From assembly GCF_020085105.1 (NCBI RefSeq), contig NC_058045.1:22789333-22853332 (forward strand): a DNA stretch of 64,000 nucleotides. Direction: 5' to 3'. Made by a program: the position numbers and the translations under genes. The notes under the pieces were generated by a model. The model searched no databases. It saw only the letters and a list, made by a program, of their open reading frames with translations, and was not told the DNA's origin. This DNA comes from Siniperca chuatsi. Its lineage: Eukaryota; Chordata; Actinopteri; Centrarchiformes; Sinipercidae. Below are positions 12,301-23,461 of this stretch, one piece after another (the first letter of the stretch is position 1; every line of letters begins with the position of its first letter).

Positions 12301-15300
12301 TGAAAGAGACGGTGAAGGAGGAGTTTATGCCCTGGGTGTCTCAGTACCTGGTGATGAAGCGTGTCAGCATTGAGCCCAACTTTCATAGTCTCTATTCCAA
12401 CTTTCTGGACACTCTCAAGAACCCAGAGTTTGTCAAGATGGTCCTCAATGAGACTTACAGGAATATCAAGGTAAAACAGTGGGGGATAAGATGGTAACTT
12501 GAGTTATTACACAAACATTTTTTCTATTAATATAGAGTGTTTTGCCTGCCAATACAGCCTGCCTAGTGTAAAAATCTCAGTAGCCCTTTTCACACATGAG
12601 ACATCCAACATTGTTGGATTCCATTCATGTGAGGCAGTGTTTTTTGGCATTTCACACTTGATTCTCCCATATTGAATAATTGCATGTCAAGTCTTCAGAC
12701 ATCACGTTACTATGCCAGATAAATTAGTTGTTTTGTTTACCACAGTTGCAGCACTGCTGAAGAACAGTCATAATTTGTAAAATACTGACACCCAGCACTC
12801 CATTTCTTTAAGGTTCTGTTGACCTCTGATAAGGCAGCTGCCAATTTCTCTGATCGCTCCCTGCTGAAGAACCTGGGCCACTGGTTGGGCATGATTACAC
12901 TGGCCAAAAACAAGCCTATCCTTTATACAGTAAGAATTTGTATTCTTAGTTTTTGGTTTTACGTAGTAGGTCTTCTGTCGGCTTTAGAGTTGGTTAACAT
13001 ATTTTTCTCCATTTCCCAGGATCTGGAGGTCAAGTCTCTGCTACTGGAAGCCTATGTGAAAGGCCAGCAGGAGCTACTGTATGTGGTTCCCTTTGTGGCC
13101 AAAGTTTTGGAGTCCAGTTTACGAAGCATGGTGAGTTACATAGGTGTAGATTGAGAGATTCTCTATGGCATTGACATTACTTCATACCACAGCCCAGTAT
13201 AAAATGTCATGCTCTCATATTTACATCAGACAAACACAGTTAATAAAATTGGCTTATACTTACCTGATCCCACTGTTTTGAGGTTCTTTGGATTCTTTAC
13301 AGTGAATTTTAATTAATGTTTGTGTGTTGTAGGTCTTTAGGCCCCAGAACCCCTGGACCATGGCCATCATGAATGTTCTTGCTGAACTGCATCAGGAACA
13401 TGACCTCAAGGTAATGGATTATTCTTCTATGTAGCCACTTAACTTCAGGCAGCTCTTGGAAATGCAGTCCATCTAAATCATAGCTAAAAAGGCTACACCT
13501 CAATATTTTTTGGTTTGGTAACAGATATGAACTAATCATGCTACAAAACGGTAATGTATTATCTAACTAAACTTGTTAACTGTAACCCTGCTATATCCAA
13601 CATTGTCAGCCAATACATTCTGTATTGCGTGGCCTATCACATTTTTGTCCATAAGTCGGTGACCACATATCACTTTCCAAATTCCCTGCCATGTTTATTA
13701 ACCATTCACATCAACTTGTTGCCCTTCATAGGCCTAAACCCGCATGTTGCCACTTCCAGCTATAATACAAATAAACAGTATTACCAGTAGCTACAATAAA
13801 ATCGTATTAAACTGAAAACATTTTAAATTATTGCTCACATTGTTCTCTTGTTTACTGCAGCTAAACTTAAAGTTTGAGATTGAAGTTCTGTGTAAGAACT
13901 TGTCTCTGGACATCAATGATCTCAAGCCAGGCAACTTGCTGAAGGACAAGGAGAAGCTAAAAAGCCTGGAGGAGCAGCTGTCGGCACCGAAGAAAGAGGC
14001 AAAGCCTCCAGAAGAGTTGCTGCCAGTTTCTACCACAGGTGGATGCTCCATATTTGCTTGAACTTTGTGCTGCTTCTTCGTGTATTGTACATCTAAATTT
14101 TGAAAGATTTGAGCTATCACCTCAATTTAAAGGTGGGGTATACGATTCTAATTCAATACACATCTTTTTGTCAAATTCAGCGAGTATCTCCTCACAGACG
14201 GCTAGCTGTCCGTTCAGTGTGTGCGCTGAAAAAAAATCTGGTGTTTGTACACAGCCCTGGCTCTATAAATGGGAAACAAACAAAGGGGCTCGGACCGAGC
14301 CACACAACGCTATTCCAGCCATTCCGGCCATGATTTGTGTGTCAGGTAATGTTAAATGACTTGCCTATGGACATTCAGCTTACTTTCTAGTTTGCCAAGA
14401 TATGCTGTTGTTGTGATGTTAGCTATAGTAGCAGGAGAGTTGTGAGTATCACTGTCTGGAGCTGGTTTGCTGGCTGAGAAACCATCTCGTCCTCTCTGGA
14501 TGTTAGCTTTGCAGCGGTAGGGACAGTTTGCTAACCCACAACCCAGCTAACGTTAGTTATATTACTTACTGTGTCGTTGTTCACTCTATATCATGGTATT
14601 TGTCATTGTATTGGAATTCTCCAGAATCACATACCCCACCTTTTTAAGATAGATTTGTTTGTCTGTTTAGCTTTTAACTTCTCATCCTTGCCTCAGATGA
14701 TGTGTCTGTATCTGTCTGTATAGTTATGTTTTAGTTTTGATTGTGAATATTAAGTAAATAATGTTATCATATGAATATCTAAAAATGCTGTGATGATCAT
14801 CACAGTATTCATTTTGACCATATCACCTTCCCCTGTTTTGTCTTATCAGATCTGTCTTTTACTCGAACCTCTTTTGAGAGAGAAAAAAAGTTACAGTAAA
14901 AAGCTTAGTATTACTTGTTTTTGTTGCCGATATGCTTGCTTTCTGCTTTTGTTGTCTGGATAATCTGCTTTTTCTTGTGATTTTAATCAAATAAGCGTTT
15001 TGTGACCAACAGGAGACTTTGTTCCATTTGCAGCTCCTCCCTCAACCCCAGCTGCCACCACCACAGCTTGCACAACCACCGGGCCCCCAACCCCACAGTT
15101 CAGTTACCACGATATCAATGTGTATGCCTTGGCAGGCCTGGCTCCACACATCAATATAAATGTCAACGTAAGTATTGAGAACTTGCAAACCACTGACAGA
15201 GGAGTCAATGTTTCACCTAAAACACCTTCTCTTTTAGCATCTTTTCTTTTTCCTGTTGAAATATTTGTCTTCTTTTTGTATTTTCTTTTTTCTCATGCTT

Positions 15301-18300
15301 CCTCCATCTGTTGTCTTTAGATCCCATTGCTACAGGCCCATCCTCAGTTGAAGCAATGTGTACGGCAATCAGTAGAGCGAGCTGTCCAGGAGCTGGTGCA
15401 CCCTGTGGTTGACCGCTCTATCAAAATTGCCATGACAACCTGTGAGCAGATCATCAGGAAGGACTTTGCCCTGGATTCGGAGGAGTCTCGCATGCGCGTG
15501 GCTGCCCACCACATGATGAGAAACCTGACCGCTGGCATGGCCATGATCACCTGCCGCGAGCCTCTGCTCATGAGCATCGCCACCAACCTTAAGAACAGCT
15601 TTGCTGCTGCACTTAGGGTAAGCTGAATGCCTACATGAGATTTGATAGATGGAGAGATAGATGGAGAGATAGATAGATGGAGAGATATAAATTAAATAAA
15701 ATGCAAAGTTTAGGAAGAGCTTTCTTTCCACACACACACACCCATCCTCCACTTTTTGTTTTTGTCTGATATCTTGTGCCATTCCTGCTTATTTAAGTTA
15801 AAGTGTTTATTCCCTCAGGCTCCAACCCCCCAACAGAGGGAAATGATGGAAGAGGCTGCAGCCCGGATTGCTCAAGACAACTGTGAATTGGCTTGCTGCT
15901 TCATTCAGAAAACAGCCGTGGAAAAGGCTGGCCCTGAAATGGACAAGAGACTAGCCACGGTGAGACTTGAAGAGGACTAGCTCAACAGACGTTAATATAA
16001 ATGTATTTCCGATACATGAACCGTAGCTAGAGTCTTCCGCATGAAAGACTTGTAAAAATGGATAAGCCAATTTAATAATCAGTATTGCAGAAAATGCAAT
16101 AATTATATATAAAATCCATAATTGATGCCAGCCCCAGGACAGAGTGCCTAAGTAAATAGTCAAAGAAGTTTTTCTACTAACTGCAAGTAATTAAAACTAC
16201 TTGTAACTTCTGCGTGTTGGGTACTTCAAAGAAAAAAAGAGATTTTACTGAAAAGCAAACAAATTTCTTGATCTTAATTAAATTTCTCTTTTAGGAGTTT
16301 GAGCTGAGGAAGCATGCGCGTCAAGAGGGACGTCGTTATTGTGATCCCGTTGTTCTGACTTACCAGGCTGAACGTATGCCTGAGCAGATCAGACTCAAGG
16401 TAAGAGCACTGTAACATCCAGTTGCAATATATCAGGAGTCAATCAATTGTGACCCAACCTATGTTAGTTGAAGTTTAAAAAATAATTTACTGTTACCTCT
16501 GTTACTAGATCTGTCCAACAATATAATGATTCAGTGCTATTTTACACCTTATGGTCTGTGGATACCATTTCTGTTAAGTAACAAAATGCATGTTTGTTGT
16601 AGGTGGGAGGAGTGGACCCCAAGCAACTGGCTGTATATGAGGAGTTTGCCAGGAATGTTCCAGGTTTCTTACCTAGTAATGATCTCTCCCAACCCACTGG
16701 CTTCTTGGCTCAGCCCATGAAGGTGAGTTGTTTTTTGTTTTTTTTTTGTTGTTTTTTGGGGAGGGGGGTTTGTGATCCACAAAACTTAGACGCTAAAAAG
16801 ACTAGGCAATGTAAGGTTGAAAGATGCTACAGTGCTTAATAAAAAAAAAACAAACATGATGAATGTTTATTTTGTTGGTCTTCTTATACAGTGTATATGC
16901 GAAACTAAACGCCAGCACTTAACCAAGTGCTTCTTGTGGTAATGTCTGGAAATTTGTGTCACAGATGGGTGTTGCAGTTTTAAACCCACAGAACTTAATT
17001 CCATCTCTCTGTATCTCCTGTTAACAGCAACAGGCATGGGCCACAGATGATGTGGCTCAGATCTATGATAAGTGCATGGCAGACTTGGAGCAGCATCTTC
17101 ATGCCATCCCTCCAGCTCTTGCCATGAACCCCCTGACCCAGGCTCTGCGCAGCCTGCTGGAAGCTGTGGCCTTGGCTAGAAACTCCAGGGACGCCATCGC
17201 CGCACTTGGCCTACTGCAGAAGGTAGGGCAGTTACTTTTACAGTTGCAGTTAAGTCTTTAAAAGGGTATGAGAGAGGCAAGGTGGATGATTCATCTATGC
17301 TAACCTGTGTTTTACTAAGTTGATTTCTTTATTTCTCAGGCTGTGGAAGGTCTTCTGGATGCTACTAGTGGGGCTGATGCCGACTTACTGCTCCGCTACA
17401 GGGAGTGCCACCTGCTGGTGCTTAAAGCCCTACAGGATGGACGTGCTTATGGACCACAGTGGTGCAATAAGCAGATCACCAGGTGAGTCAGGACACATTT
17501 GATTTCAAATCATTATTGATCCTATGTTGCTGTCTTAAGATCCCTTTACCCTCAATGATTTGAATCATATAAACTCTTTGTTGTTTAGCCTTGGGTTAGA
17601 TCGTTGTAAATCTAAACAATTATTTGATTTTAGTGATAGAGAAAGAAATAAAATGTCCCCCTGTGGTGCATGATGTAAGGTGGCTCCATATATGGGATAT
17701 TTTATAGTAATTGTACTTGGTGTGTCTGATTATTTTGTGTGTTTGTTAACAGGTGTCTGATTGAATGCCGTGATGAGTATAAATACAACGTAGAGGCAGT
17801 GGAGCTTCTGATCAGGAACCATCTCGTGAATATGCAGCAGTATGACCTGCACCTGGCACAGGTACACATTTCACACTTTCACTTTGGAGTCATTTACTAT
17901 TTTCTTTTCTTTATCTTATATTTAGGGGCCGAGCGCTGACAGGCCATGAAGACTACTGAAATGCAAGGAATTATTATTATTATTATTATTATTCTTTATG
18001 ATTTCCGAATGAAACACATTTTTGAGGACCTAAAAGTTCTCAAAGTTGTGAATCTTTGCACACTCATTGTAAATGGGCGGGGCAAAATGGCTCTGTAGCG
18101 CCCCCTTGAAATGTTTTCAAAAATGCAGTCCCCGGCCTATGTTTTACTACATTACTGGATAAGAGTCCAGGCCTGAACACATCCCCAAACTGAGTCATAG
18201 TGCCCTCAGAGGAAGTCACACTTAAAAAGTTGAGCCCCTCCTGCCCACATGTCCTTTTGAATGTAAGATGCCATTCTCAGTACCATGACATAAATCCAAC

Positions 18301-21300
18301 AGGAAGTTGGTAATTTTGAATTCATTTTCATATTTTTTTATTTTATAGGGGTCGTATTTTAACGAACTTGTCCTAGACAAGTTAATCTGATCCACTTCAA
18401 ACTTAGCTTACATAAAACAGGTTGCAGATGAAAAGTTATCAGAAGCTTTTTGTCCAGCGATGTGGCTGTTCAGTGGTGGCAAATTTTTGATGTTTCACCA
18501 TGAAACAGGAAGTGGTTGTTACTTGTACATGGTCCAATCTCAACCAAACTTCACATGTATGATAAGAGTCCCGCCCTGAACACACTATGTGACAATATTT
18601 AGTTATTGTCATAGTGCCACCTACTGGCAACAGGAAGTCAGCCTTCCATGGCAAAGATGATCCAATTTGCACGAAATGTTTGTGGTGTGGTCTATGCATG
18701 ATATCCTTCAACATAAAGCATAAAGTGTGTTGTCTAGCGCCACTAGTGCAGTGACCAAAACACAGTACAGTTCAGAGCCGCGTCGAACAGCCGGATGCCG
18801 ACGGTATAGCACGCCCCGGCGTGCGTGGAGGTGTGAGGGCCTGATCACTCTGCTTGCAGCTTTAATCTGGTTTTGGGTTTTGTATGAATACTTATAGTCA
18901 TTTTTCTATCCATTTTGCTATCCTGCACCTTGATCAAGGGATCTGTGAATCAGGAACTTAAATTTGTCTGGTAAAATTTCCAGTGCCATTACCAGGTAAT
19001 GTTTGATTGTTTTCTTCTAGTCGATGGAAAATGGACTGCACTACATGGCAGTTGCATTTGCCATGCAGTTGGTGAAGCTGCTGCTGGTGGATGAACGCAG
19101 TGTCAGCCATGTCACAGAGGCTGACCTCTTCCATACAATTGAGACTTTAATGAGGACCTGTGCACACTCCAGAGCCAACGCACCTGAGGGGTAAACCACT
19201 ACAATGTTAAAACATTTCTTTCTCTTTTTTTGTATTAGTTGATTTATTTATCCATAAACCACAAATATCTTCGGAAGAGTTGCTGAATTATGTGGAAGTC
19301 AGAAAGACACCAAATGAGGCAGTGGGGTACAAAGTCTACTACAACTTGGTTAAAAAAAGAGGTTTCATGAAAAAAAACAAAAACTTAATAGATTAATTTA
19401 TTTAAGGCCATTTTGGAATTCTGAAGAAGTTTTTGCTACCCCACCTAGCAATCTAATCTTTACCAAATTTGAAAGTCACTCTAATGTGAAAAAGGGTTAA
19501 AACTGACTCTTTGTCATCTTGTTGTCCTCCTCCCCAGTCTTCCCCAGCTGATGGATGTTGTTCGCTCGAACTACGAGGCCATGATTGACCGGGCCCACGG
19601 CGGACCCAACTTCATGATGCACTCTGGGATTTCACAGGCTTCAGAATATGATGACCCTCCAGGCTTGAGGGAGAAGGCAGAGTACCTGCTGAGAGAATGG
19701 GTCAACCTGTATCACTCAGCTGCTGCTGGCAGGGATAGCACCAAAGCTTTCTCTGCGTTTGTCGGCCAGGTAAACGCTCATTTATCAATGAGGTCAAATG
19801 CAAATGATCAACAATCATGGTGACCGTTGTTCCTCACATTTATCTTATGTCTCCCTTTCGTTTTCATCCAGATGCACCAGCAGGGCATCCTCAAGACAGA
19901 TGACCTGATCACAAGGTTTTTCCGGCTGTGCACAGAAATGTGTGTGGAGATAAGCTATCGGGCGCAGGCCGAGCAGCAGCACAACCCAGCAGCCAGTGCA
20001 GCCATCATCAGAGCCAAGTGTTACCACAACCTGGATGCCTTTGTTAGGCTCATAGCCCTGCTGGTCAAACACTCTGGAGAGGCCACCAACACAGTGACAA
20101 AAATCAACCTCCTCAACAAGGTACAGCTATATGACAACAAGAATATACCTAATATATCATTTATCTGTGACAGTTTATTTTTTTGGACTGTTCTATTATC
20201 AACCGTGCATTATAGAAAATAGTTTTTTGGTCGTGGTAATTAAACACTTTCTATGTAGTGATGTCAGCTCAGATGTAGAAGTGGGATTTTGCAGGGCATT
20301 TCAACCTAATGTATGACTAGGTTTATTCTGCTCAAAGTAGGAGGGTTACCAAGAATACTACATAAATCAGTGATGTGTGATAAACTTTTCAAACCTTTTG
20401 TCAGGGTTAATAACTTAATTCAACTATTTGGTTAAAACATCGTTTGAAGAACCACTCTTTCTCATTTAAATAACTGTCAAAGCATCTCAGAATCTTTCAT
20501 TGTTGACTGAAAAGCCTGATCGTAATATCCATTCGATTATGAAATCTCAACAGTGGCAGAAATATAAATACTCATCTCCTCTGTAGATACTGCTGGCAGC
20601 CTTTGACCAGCTGACTCTGATTGCGCACTACATTGTTCTTTTAGGTGCTCGGTATCGTAGTTGGGGTGTTGATCCAGGACCATGATGTCCGTCAGACCGA
20701 ATTCCAACAGCTACCATACCACCGCATTTTCATCATGCTGCTGTTGGAGCTCAATGCCCCCGAACATGTCCTGGAGACCATCAACTTCCAGACACTAACC
20801 GCCTTCTGGTAAGACCTCCACATGGGTCGCTCATATCTGAAGTGGCTCCTCCTGGCAGTGAGCTGTGTTCAGTGTGTAGAATAGAGAAGGCTCGGCTACT
20901 GCTGATATTGTCCTCAAAATGAAGATGTTTTCAGCGTTTCTGTCTATATATGATTGCTGCACTTTGGTTTGGACTCACGTTTTCCTTTTTAATCTGCAGC
21001 AATACCTTCCACATCCTGAGACCCACCAAAGCACCCGGCTTTGTGTACGCGTGGTTGGAACTCATCTCCCATCGCATCTTCATCGCCAGGATGCTAGCGC
21101 ACACACCGCAGCAGAAGGTATGCAAGAATAATGACATTCAAAGTCTCGTTAATACATAAATGTTGCTGCTTTCCCCATATGTGTTTTTTTAAATTTTGAT
21201 CTAACAAACTGATGTTATCTTCAAGGGTTGGCCCATGTACGCCCAGCTGCTGATTGATCTCTTCAAGTACCTGGCCCCATTCCTGAGGAATGTAGAGCTC

Positions 21301-23461
21301 AACAAACCTATGCAAATCCTCTACAAGGTGCTCTCTCATTGTTCCTTCATGTACTTGCAGAAATAGCAGCTGGCTGTATCGGCCAAGTTTGACAACAGTG
21401 AAACCCGTGTTTGTCAGTTTTCTTGTTCGATTGAACCTTGGGCTTGTAAAAGCCTTATTTTAGATATTTTAAATGTAGTCTCTTTTGTTCTGGCAACAAC
21501 CAAACGGAGTGAGATGGTCCAAAATCCCAACAATACACTGCCTTTTGTGATGCATTGATAAACCCATACCAATATCATGACACTTAGTCATAGCCGATTG
21601 TGTTGCAGTTCATTTTGGTAATGAGTATTACAGCCTCACAGGGCTGCGTCTGTAGACTTAAGTCTTTTTAGCGTATTTCAGTTGTTTTTTTTTAATGTGC
21701 AAATGTTTCCTGTTAAATGTTTGGATTACAAAACCTAAAACTAATTATTATTGTTGTTGTTGTTGGCTATTTCAGGGCACACTGCGAGTGCTCCTGGTCC
21801 TGCTGCATGACTTCCCAGAGTTCCTGTGTGACTACCATTATGGCTTCTGTGATGTTATCCCACCCAACTGCATCCAGCTCCGCAACCTCATCCTCAGTGC
21901 CTTTCCACGCAACATGAGGCTCCCTGACCCTTTCACACCCAATCTCAAGGTAGACGATCTCTCTCTCTTTCTCTCTCTCTTATTTATATAAACACACACA
22001 CTTTGAGATCAGCGGTTAATTACACTCACAGGTGTGGCTTAGATCAGCAGAAGTTTGGTATGGCAACAAGAGCTGGACACCTCCTTGTACTTTTGATTGG
22101 ACACATCCTCCAGAAGCAGGTTTTCTTCACCCTTGTTTGAACTTTGTTCAAGACTGGCATGTGATCTCATACATCTGTGTTGTATTAATGTTCCGGCTGC
22201 AGGTGGACATGCTGAGTGAGATCAACATCGCTCCCCGTATCCTCACCAACTTCACAGGCGTTATGCCTTCCCAGTTCAAGAAGGATCTGGACTCGTATCT
22301 GAAGACTCGTTCACCAGTGACTTTCTTGTCTGAGCTGCGCAGCAACCTGCAGGTAGGAGCAGTGTTCATCAATTTTACGTTAGTGTTACTTCAACAAATG
22401 ACAATACAGTTTTGTGTTTAATGCGTCACCTTTTTTGTCTCCCAGGTGTCTAATGAGCCGGGAAACCGCTACAACATCCAGCTGATCAATGCTCTGGTGT
22501 TGTATGTGGGCACACAGGCAATCGCTCACATCCACAACAAGGGCAGCACCCCCTCCATGAGCACTATCACCCACTCTGCACACATGGACATTTTCCAAAA
22601 CCTGGCCGTGGACCTGGACACTGAGGGTATGTTTTCTGTCAAATAGTAGATAAGTTCGGGCAATTCAAAGCTTGTTGCTGTGGGTTTATTATAAGTTTGT
22701 CATCATCAGCATCCCATGCTGTTTATAAAAAGTTTGATCCCGACGTCTGTGTGGGTTTCATTTAACATTTTGGTTGTGCCATCTAAAGAGCCAAATGTGA
22801 AGGTTTCCACCATCATGTCTTTTCAGGGCGTTACCTGTTCTTGAACGCGATCGCCAATCAGCTGCGCTACCCCAACAGCCACACTCACTACTTCAGCTGC
22901 ACCATGCTGTATCTGTTTGCGGAGGCCAACACCGAGGCCATCCAGGAGCAGATCACCAGGTGAGACAACGTCTGATCTGGATCTGAGTGACTTTGTTATT
23001 TCAGCAGAGGGAATACATTGAACCATCACCATGTTGAAGTTAACTACAAGTGCTGTTTGTTAAAGCTTTCTCCTCCTCTTGCAGGGTTTTGTTGGAGAGG
23101 CTGATAGTGAACAGGCCTCACCCATGGGGTCTCCTCATCACCTTCATCGAGCTGATCAAGAATCCTGCCTTTAAGTTCTGGAGCCACGACTTTGTGCACT
23201 GTGCCCCTGAGATTGAAAAGTAGGTTCACTGTTTGATTCATTGTTCTGTAATATTTGTTTACAATAACACCCTGCACAGACGATACTTGTTAGCGGGATA
23301 AATTCATTGTTGGTCTGATCTTTTACCAGTTATGCTGCTCTTTACCAGATGTTAATGTCTTACCTCTCTCCTCTCTCCTCAGGCTGTTCCAGTCAGTAGC
23401 CCAGTGCTGCATGGGACAGAAGCAGGCCCAGCAGGTGATGGAAGGCACCGGTGCCAGCTAG
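318..23461 (+). CDS. cnot1: CCR4-NOT transcription complex subunit 1 (5' partial)
   Basis: CNOT1 is the large scaffold of the CCR4-NOT deadenylase. It holds the nucleases CNOT7/8 and CNOT6/6L, CNOT9, CNOT2/CNOT3 and RNA-binding adaptors, and acts in the cytoplasm and nucleus to shorten poly(A) tails and repress mRNAs. I read 46 coding exons; all junctions are GT-AG and keep phase. Together they give 2,313 residues plus a stop. Human CNOT1 is 2,376 residues and the match starts near human residue 71, so only the extreme N-terminus is missing. Identity is very high throughout: the first exon reads TQFLIQEC and the last ends [10 protein letters not shown]. The order is HEAT repeats, TTP-binding region, Thr/Gln/Pro-rich linker, MIF4G, CNOT9-binding domain, connector and C-terminal NOT1 domain. 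Exon coordinates are in the five block entries below. No frameshift or missing exon was found. The gene is convergent with setd6. Confidence 0.97.
3566..3850. repeat. AT-rich interspersed repeat fragment in cnot1 intron
   Basis: The sequence starts GGGCTGGGCGATATGG and runs into TATATC-rich DNA. I recognise this start as a recurrent end of fish DNA-transposon repeats, from memory only. No coding capacity. Confidence 0.4.
3889..4240 (+). mobile_element. Truncated Tc1-like transposon end in cnot1 intron
   Basis: Preceded by TA, it begins CAATGGCTTGCAAGTATTCA and continues with the characteristic 5' part of fish Tc1/mariner elements (CACAAAGTGGCACATAATTG, later TATAAATACAG). The element stops before the transposase ORF, so only the terminal repeat and 5' untranslated part remain. 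Non-functional. Confidence 0.75.
6010..6260. repeat. Interspersed repeat in cnot1 intron
   Basis: A block with GTCTCGCATAAGCAGACC, a poly-C run and AACCAATCACAA resembles a common fish short interspersed element. I see no clear terminal repeats and no coding capacity. Family not assigned. Confidence 0.4.
6717..7668. mobile_element. hAT-like non-autonomous DNA transposon (host of a nested MITE)
   Basis: The ends are imperfect inverted repeats: CAGGGTTCAACGTTAAGG at 6717-6734 and the reverse complement of CAGGGCTCAACAATAAGG at 7651-7668. CTTTC flanks both sides, perhaps the remains of an 8-bp duplication. The interior repeats ACTTGCCC near both ends and has no transposase ORF. A second element sits inside at 7038-7490. 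Confidence 0.65.
7038..7490. mobile_element. Nested MITE with AGTAGGGATGGGTA termini
   Basis: The first 14 bases AGTAGGGATGGGTA are matched by TACCCATCCCTACT at 7477-7490, an exact inverted pair. The interior is AT-rich and non-coding. It lies wholly within the 6717-7668 element and is therefore the younger insertion. Confidence 0.65.
8685..8948. mobile_element. Palindromic MITE in cnot1 intron
   Basis: The left end TTAAAGGGACAGTTCACCCC is mirrored by GGGGTGAACTGTCCC then TTTTTTAA on the right. The two halves are largely complementary (TATAATGGGACT near 8825 against AGTCCCATTATA near 8877), so the element could fold into one long hairpin. No ORF. Confidence 0.75.
10765..11902 (+). other. cnot1: cnot1 exon block 2: TTP-binding region and Thr/Gln-rich linker
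   Basis: Exons 10765-10889, 11069-11355, 11439-11517 and 11657-11902. The first three encode the MIF4G-like helical region that in human CNOT1 binds the C-terminal peptide of tristetraprolin (motifs [12 protein letters not shown] and [17 protein letters not shown]). The fourth encodes a low-complexity linker ([13 protein letters not shown], then [14 protein letters not shown]), the least conserved part of the protein. Confidence 0.93.
12050..13410 (+). other. cnot1: cnot1 exon block 3: MIF4G domain
   Basis: Exons 12050-12190, 12291-12470, 12813-12929, 13020-13130 and 13333-13410. They encode the central MIF4G domain, which in the family holds the CAF1 nuclease (CNOT7/8) and contacts DDX6. 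Visible landmarks are [35 protein letters not shown] and [15 protein letters not shown]. Confidence 0.93.
14127..14647. mobile_element. TTAA-flanked MITE in cnot1 intron
   Basis: The left terminus TTAAAGGTGGGGTATACGAT pairs with the right terminus ending ATACCCCACCTTTTTAA. Both outer ends are TTAA, the target of piggyBac-type elements. About 520 bp with no transposase. Confidence 0.7.
15013..15033 (+). promoter_or_regulatory. cnot1: In-frame tandem 3' splice acceptors in cnot1
   Basis: Acceptor AGs end at 15012 and 15033, 21 bases apart. Joining either to the donor after 14038 keeps the frame. The distal choice drops seven residues (about GDFVPFA) from the spacer between the MIF4G and CNOT9-binding domains. 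Which is used cannot be told from the sequence. Confidence 0.65.
15643..15695. repeat. GATA/GAGA microsatellite
   Basis: Interrupted runs of GATA with GGAGAGATA units, in the cnot1 intron after the exon ending at 15617. Confidence 0.85.
16603..23461 (+). other. cnot1: cnot1 exon block 5: connector and C-terminal NOT1 domain
   Basis: Exons 16603-16722, 17028-17222, 17340-17482, 17753-17861, 19021-19190, 19538-19769, 19872-20120, 20645-20808, 21000-21117, 21226-21327, 21776-21949, 22203-22352, 22446-22626, 22827-22959, 23085-23219 and 23383-23461 (stop TAG at the end). The last ten or so encode the NOT1 superfamily domain, the docking platform for the CNOT2/CNOT3 heterodimer ([40 protein letters not shown]). 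The domain is nearly identical to the human protein. Confidence 0.94.
17925..18866. repeat. Unclassified ~940-bp interspersed repeat in cnot1 intron
   Basis: The element begins GGGGCCGAGCGCTGACAGG, passes an (ATT)n tract near 17970 and ends GTGAGGGCCTGATCA then GCTTGCAGCTTTAAT. Near the right end CACGCCCCGGCGTG (18810-18823) forms a perfect 6-bp hairpin stem. I recall the ends as recurring in fish genomes but cannot name a family. No ORF over 100 codons. Confidence 0.5.

Larger units (their letters stand above)
13861..16399 (+). other. cnot1: cnot1 exon block 4: CNOT9-binding (DUF3819) domain
   Basis: Exons 13861-14038, 15013-15167 (alternative acceptor at 15034), 15321-15617, 15819-15959 and 16295-16399. 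The first two carry the end of the MIF4G region and a Thr/Pro-rich spacer. The next ones encode the helical bundle that binds CNOT9 ([38 protein letters not shown]). Both possible acceptors of the second exon keep the reading frame and differ by seven residues. Confidence 0.92.

Noticed and set aside
14775-14830. GTGATGATCATCACAG palindrome resembling C/D box signals
   Set aside because: It is a simple inverted repeat without paired C and D boxes or a guide-length spacer.
15369-15782. 137-codon - strand open frame
   Set aside because: Antisense to a conserved cnot1 exon and a GATA microsatellite; its composition is a shadow of the sense codons.
318-23461. Intronic H/ACA snoRNAs (human CNOT1 introns host SNORA46 and SNORA50)
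   Set aside because: I looked for H-box/ACA layouts in the shorter introns and found no candidate I could fold with confidence. A covariance-model search of the introns would settle it.
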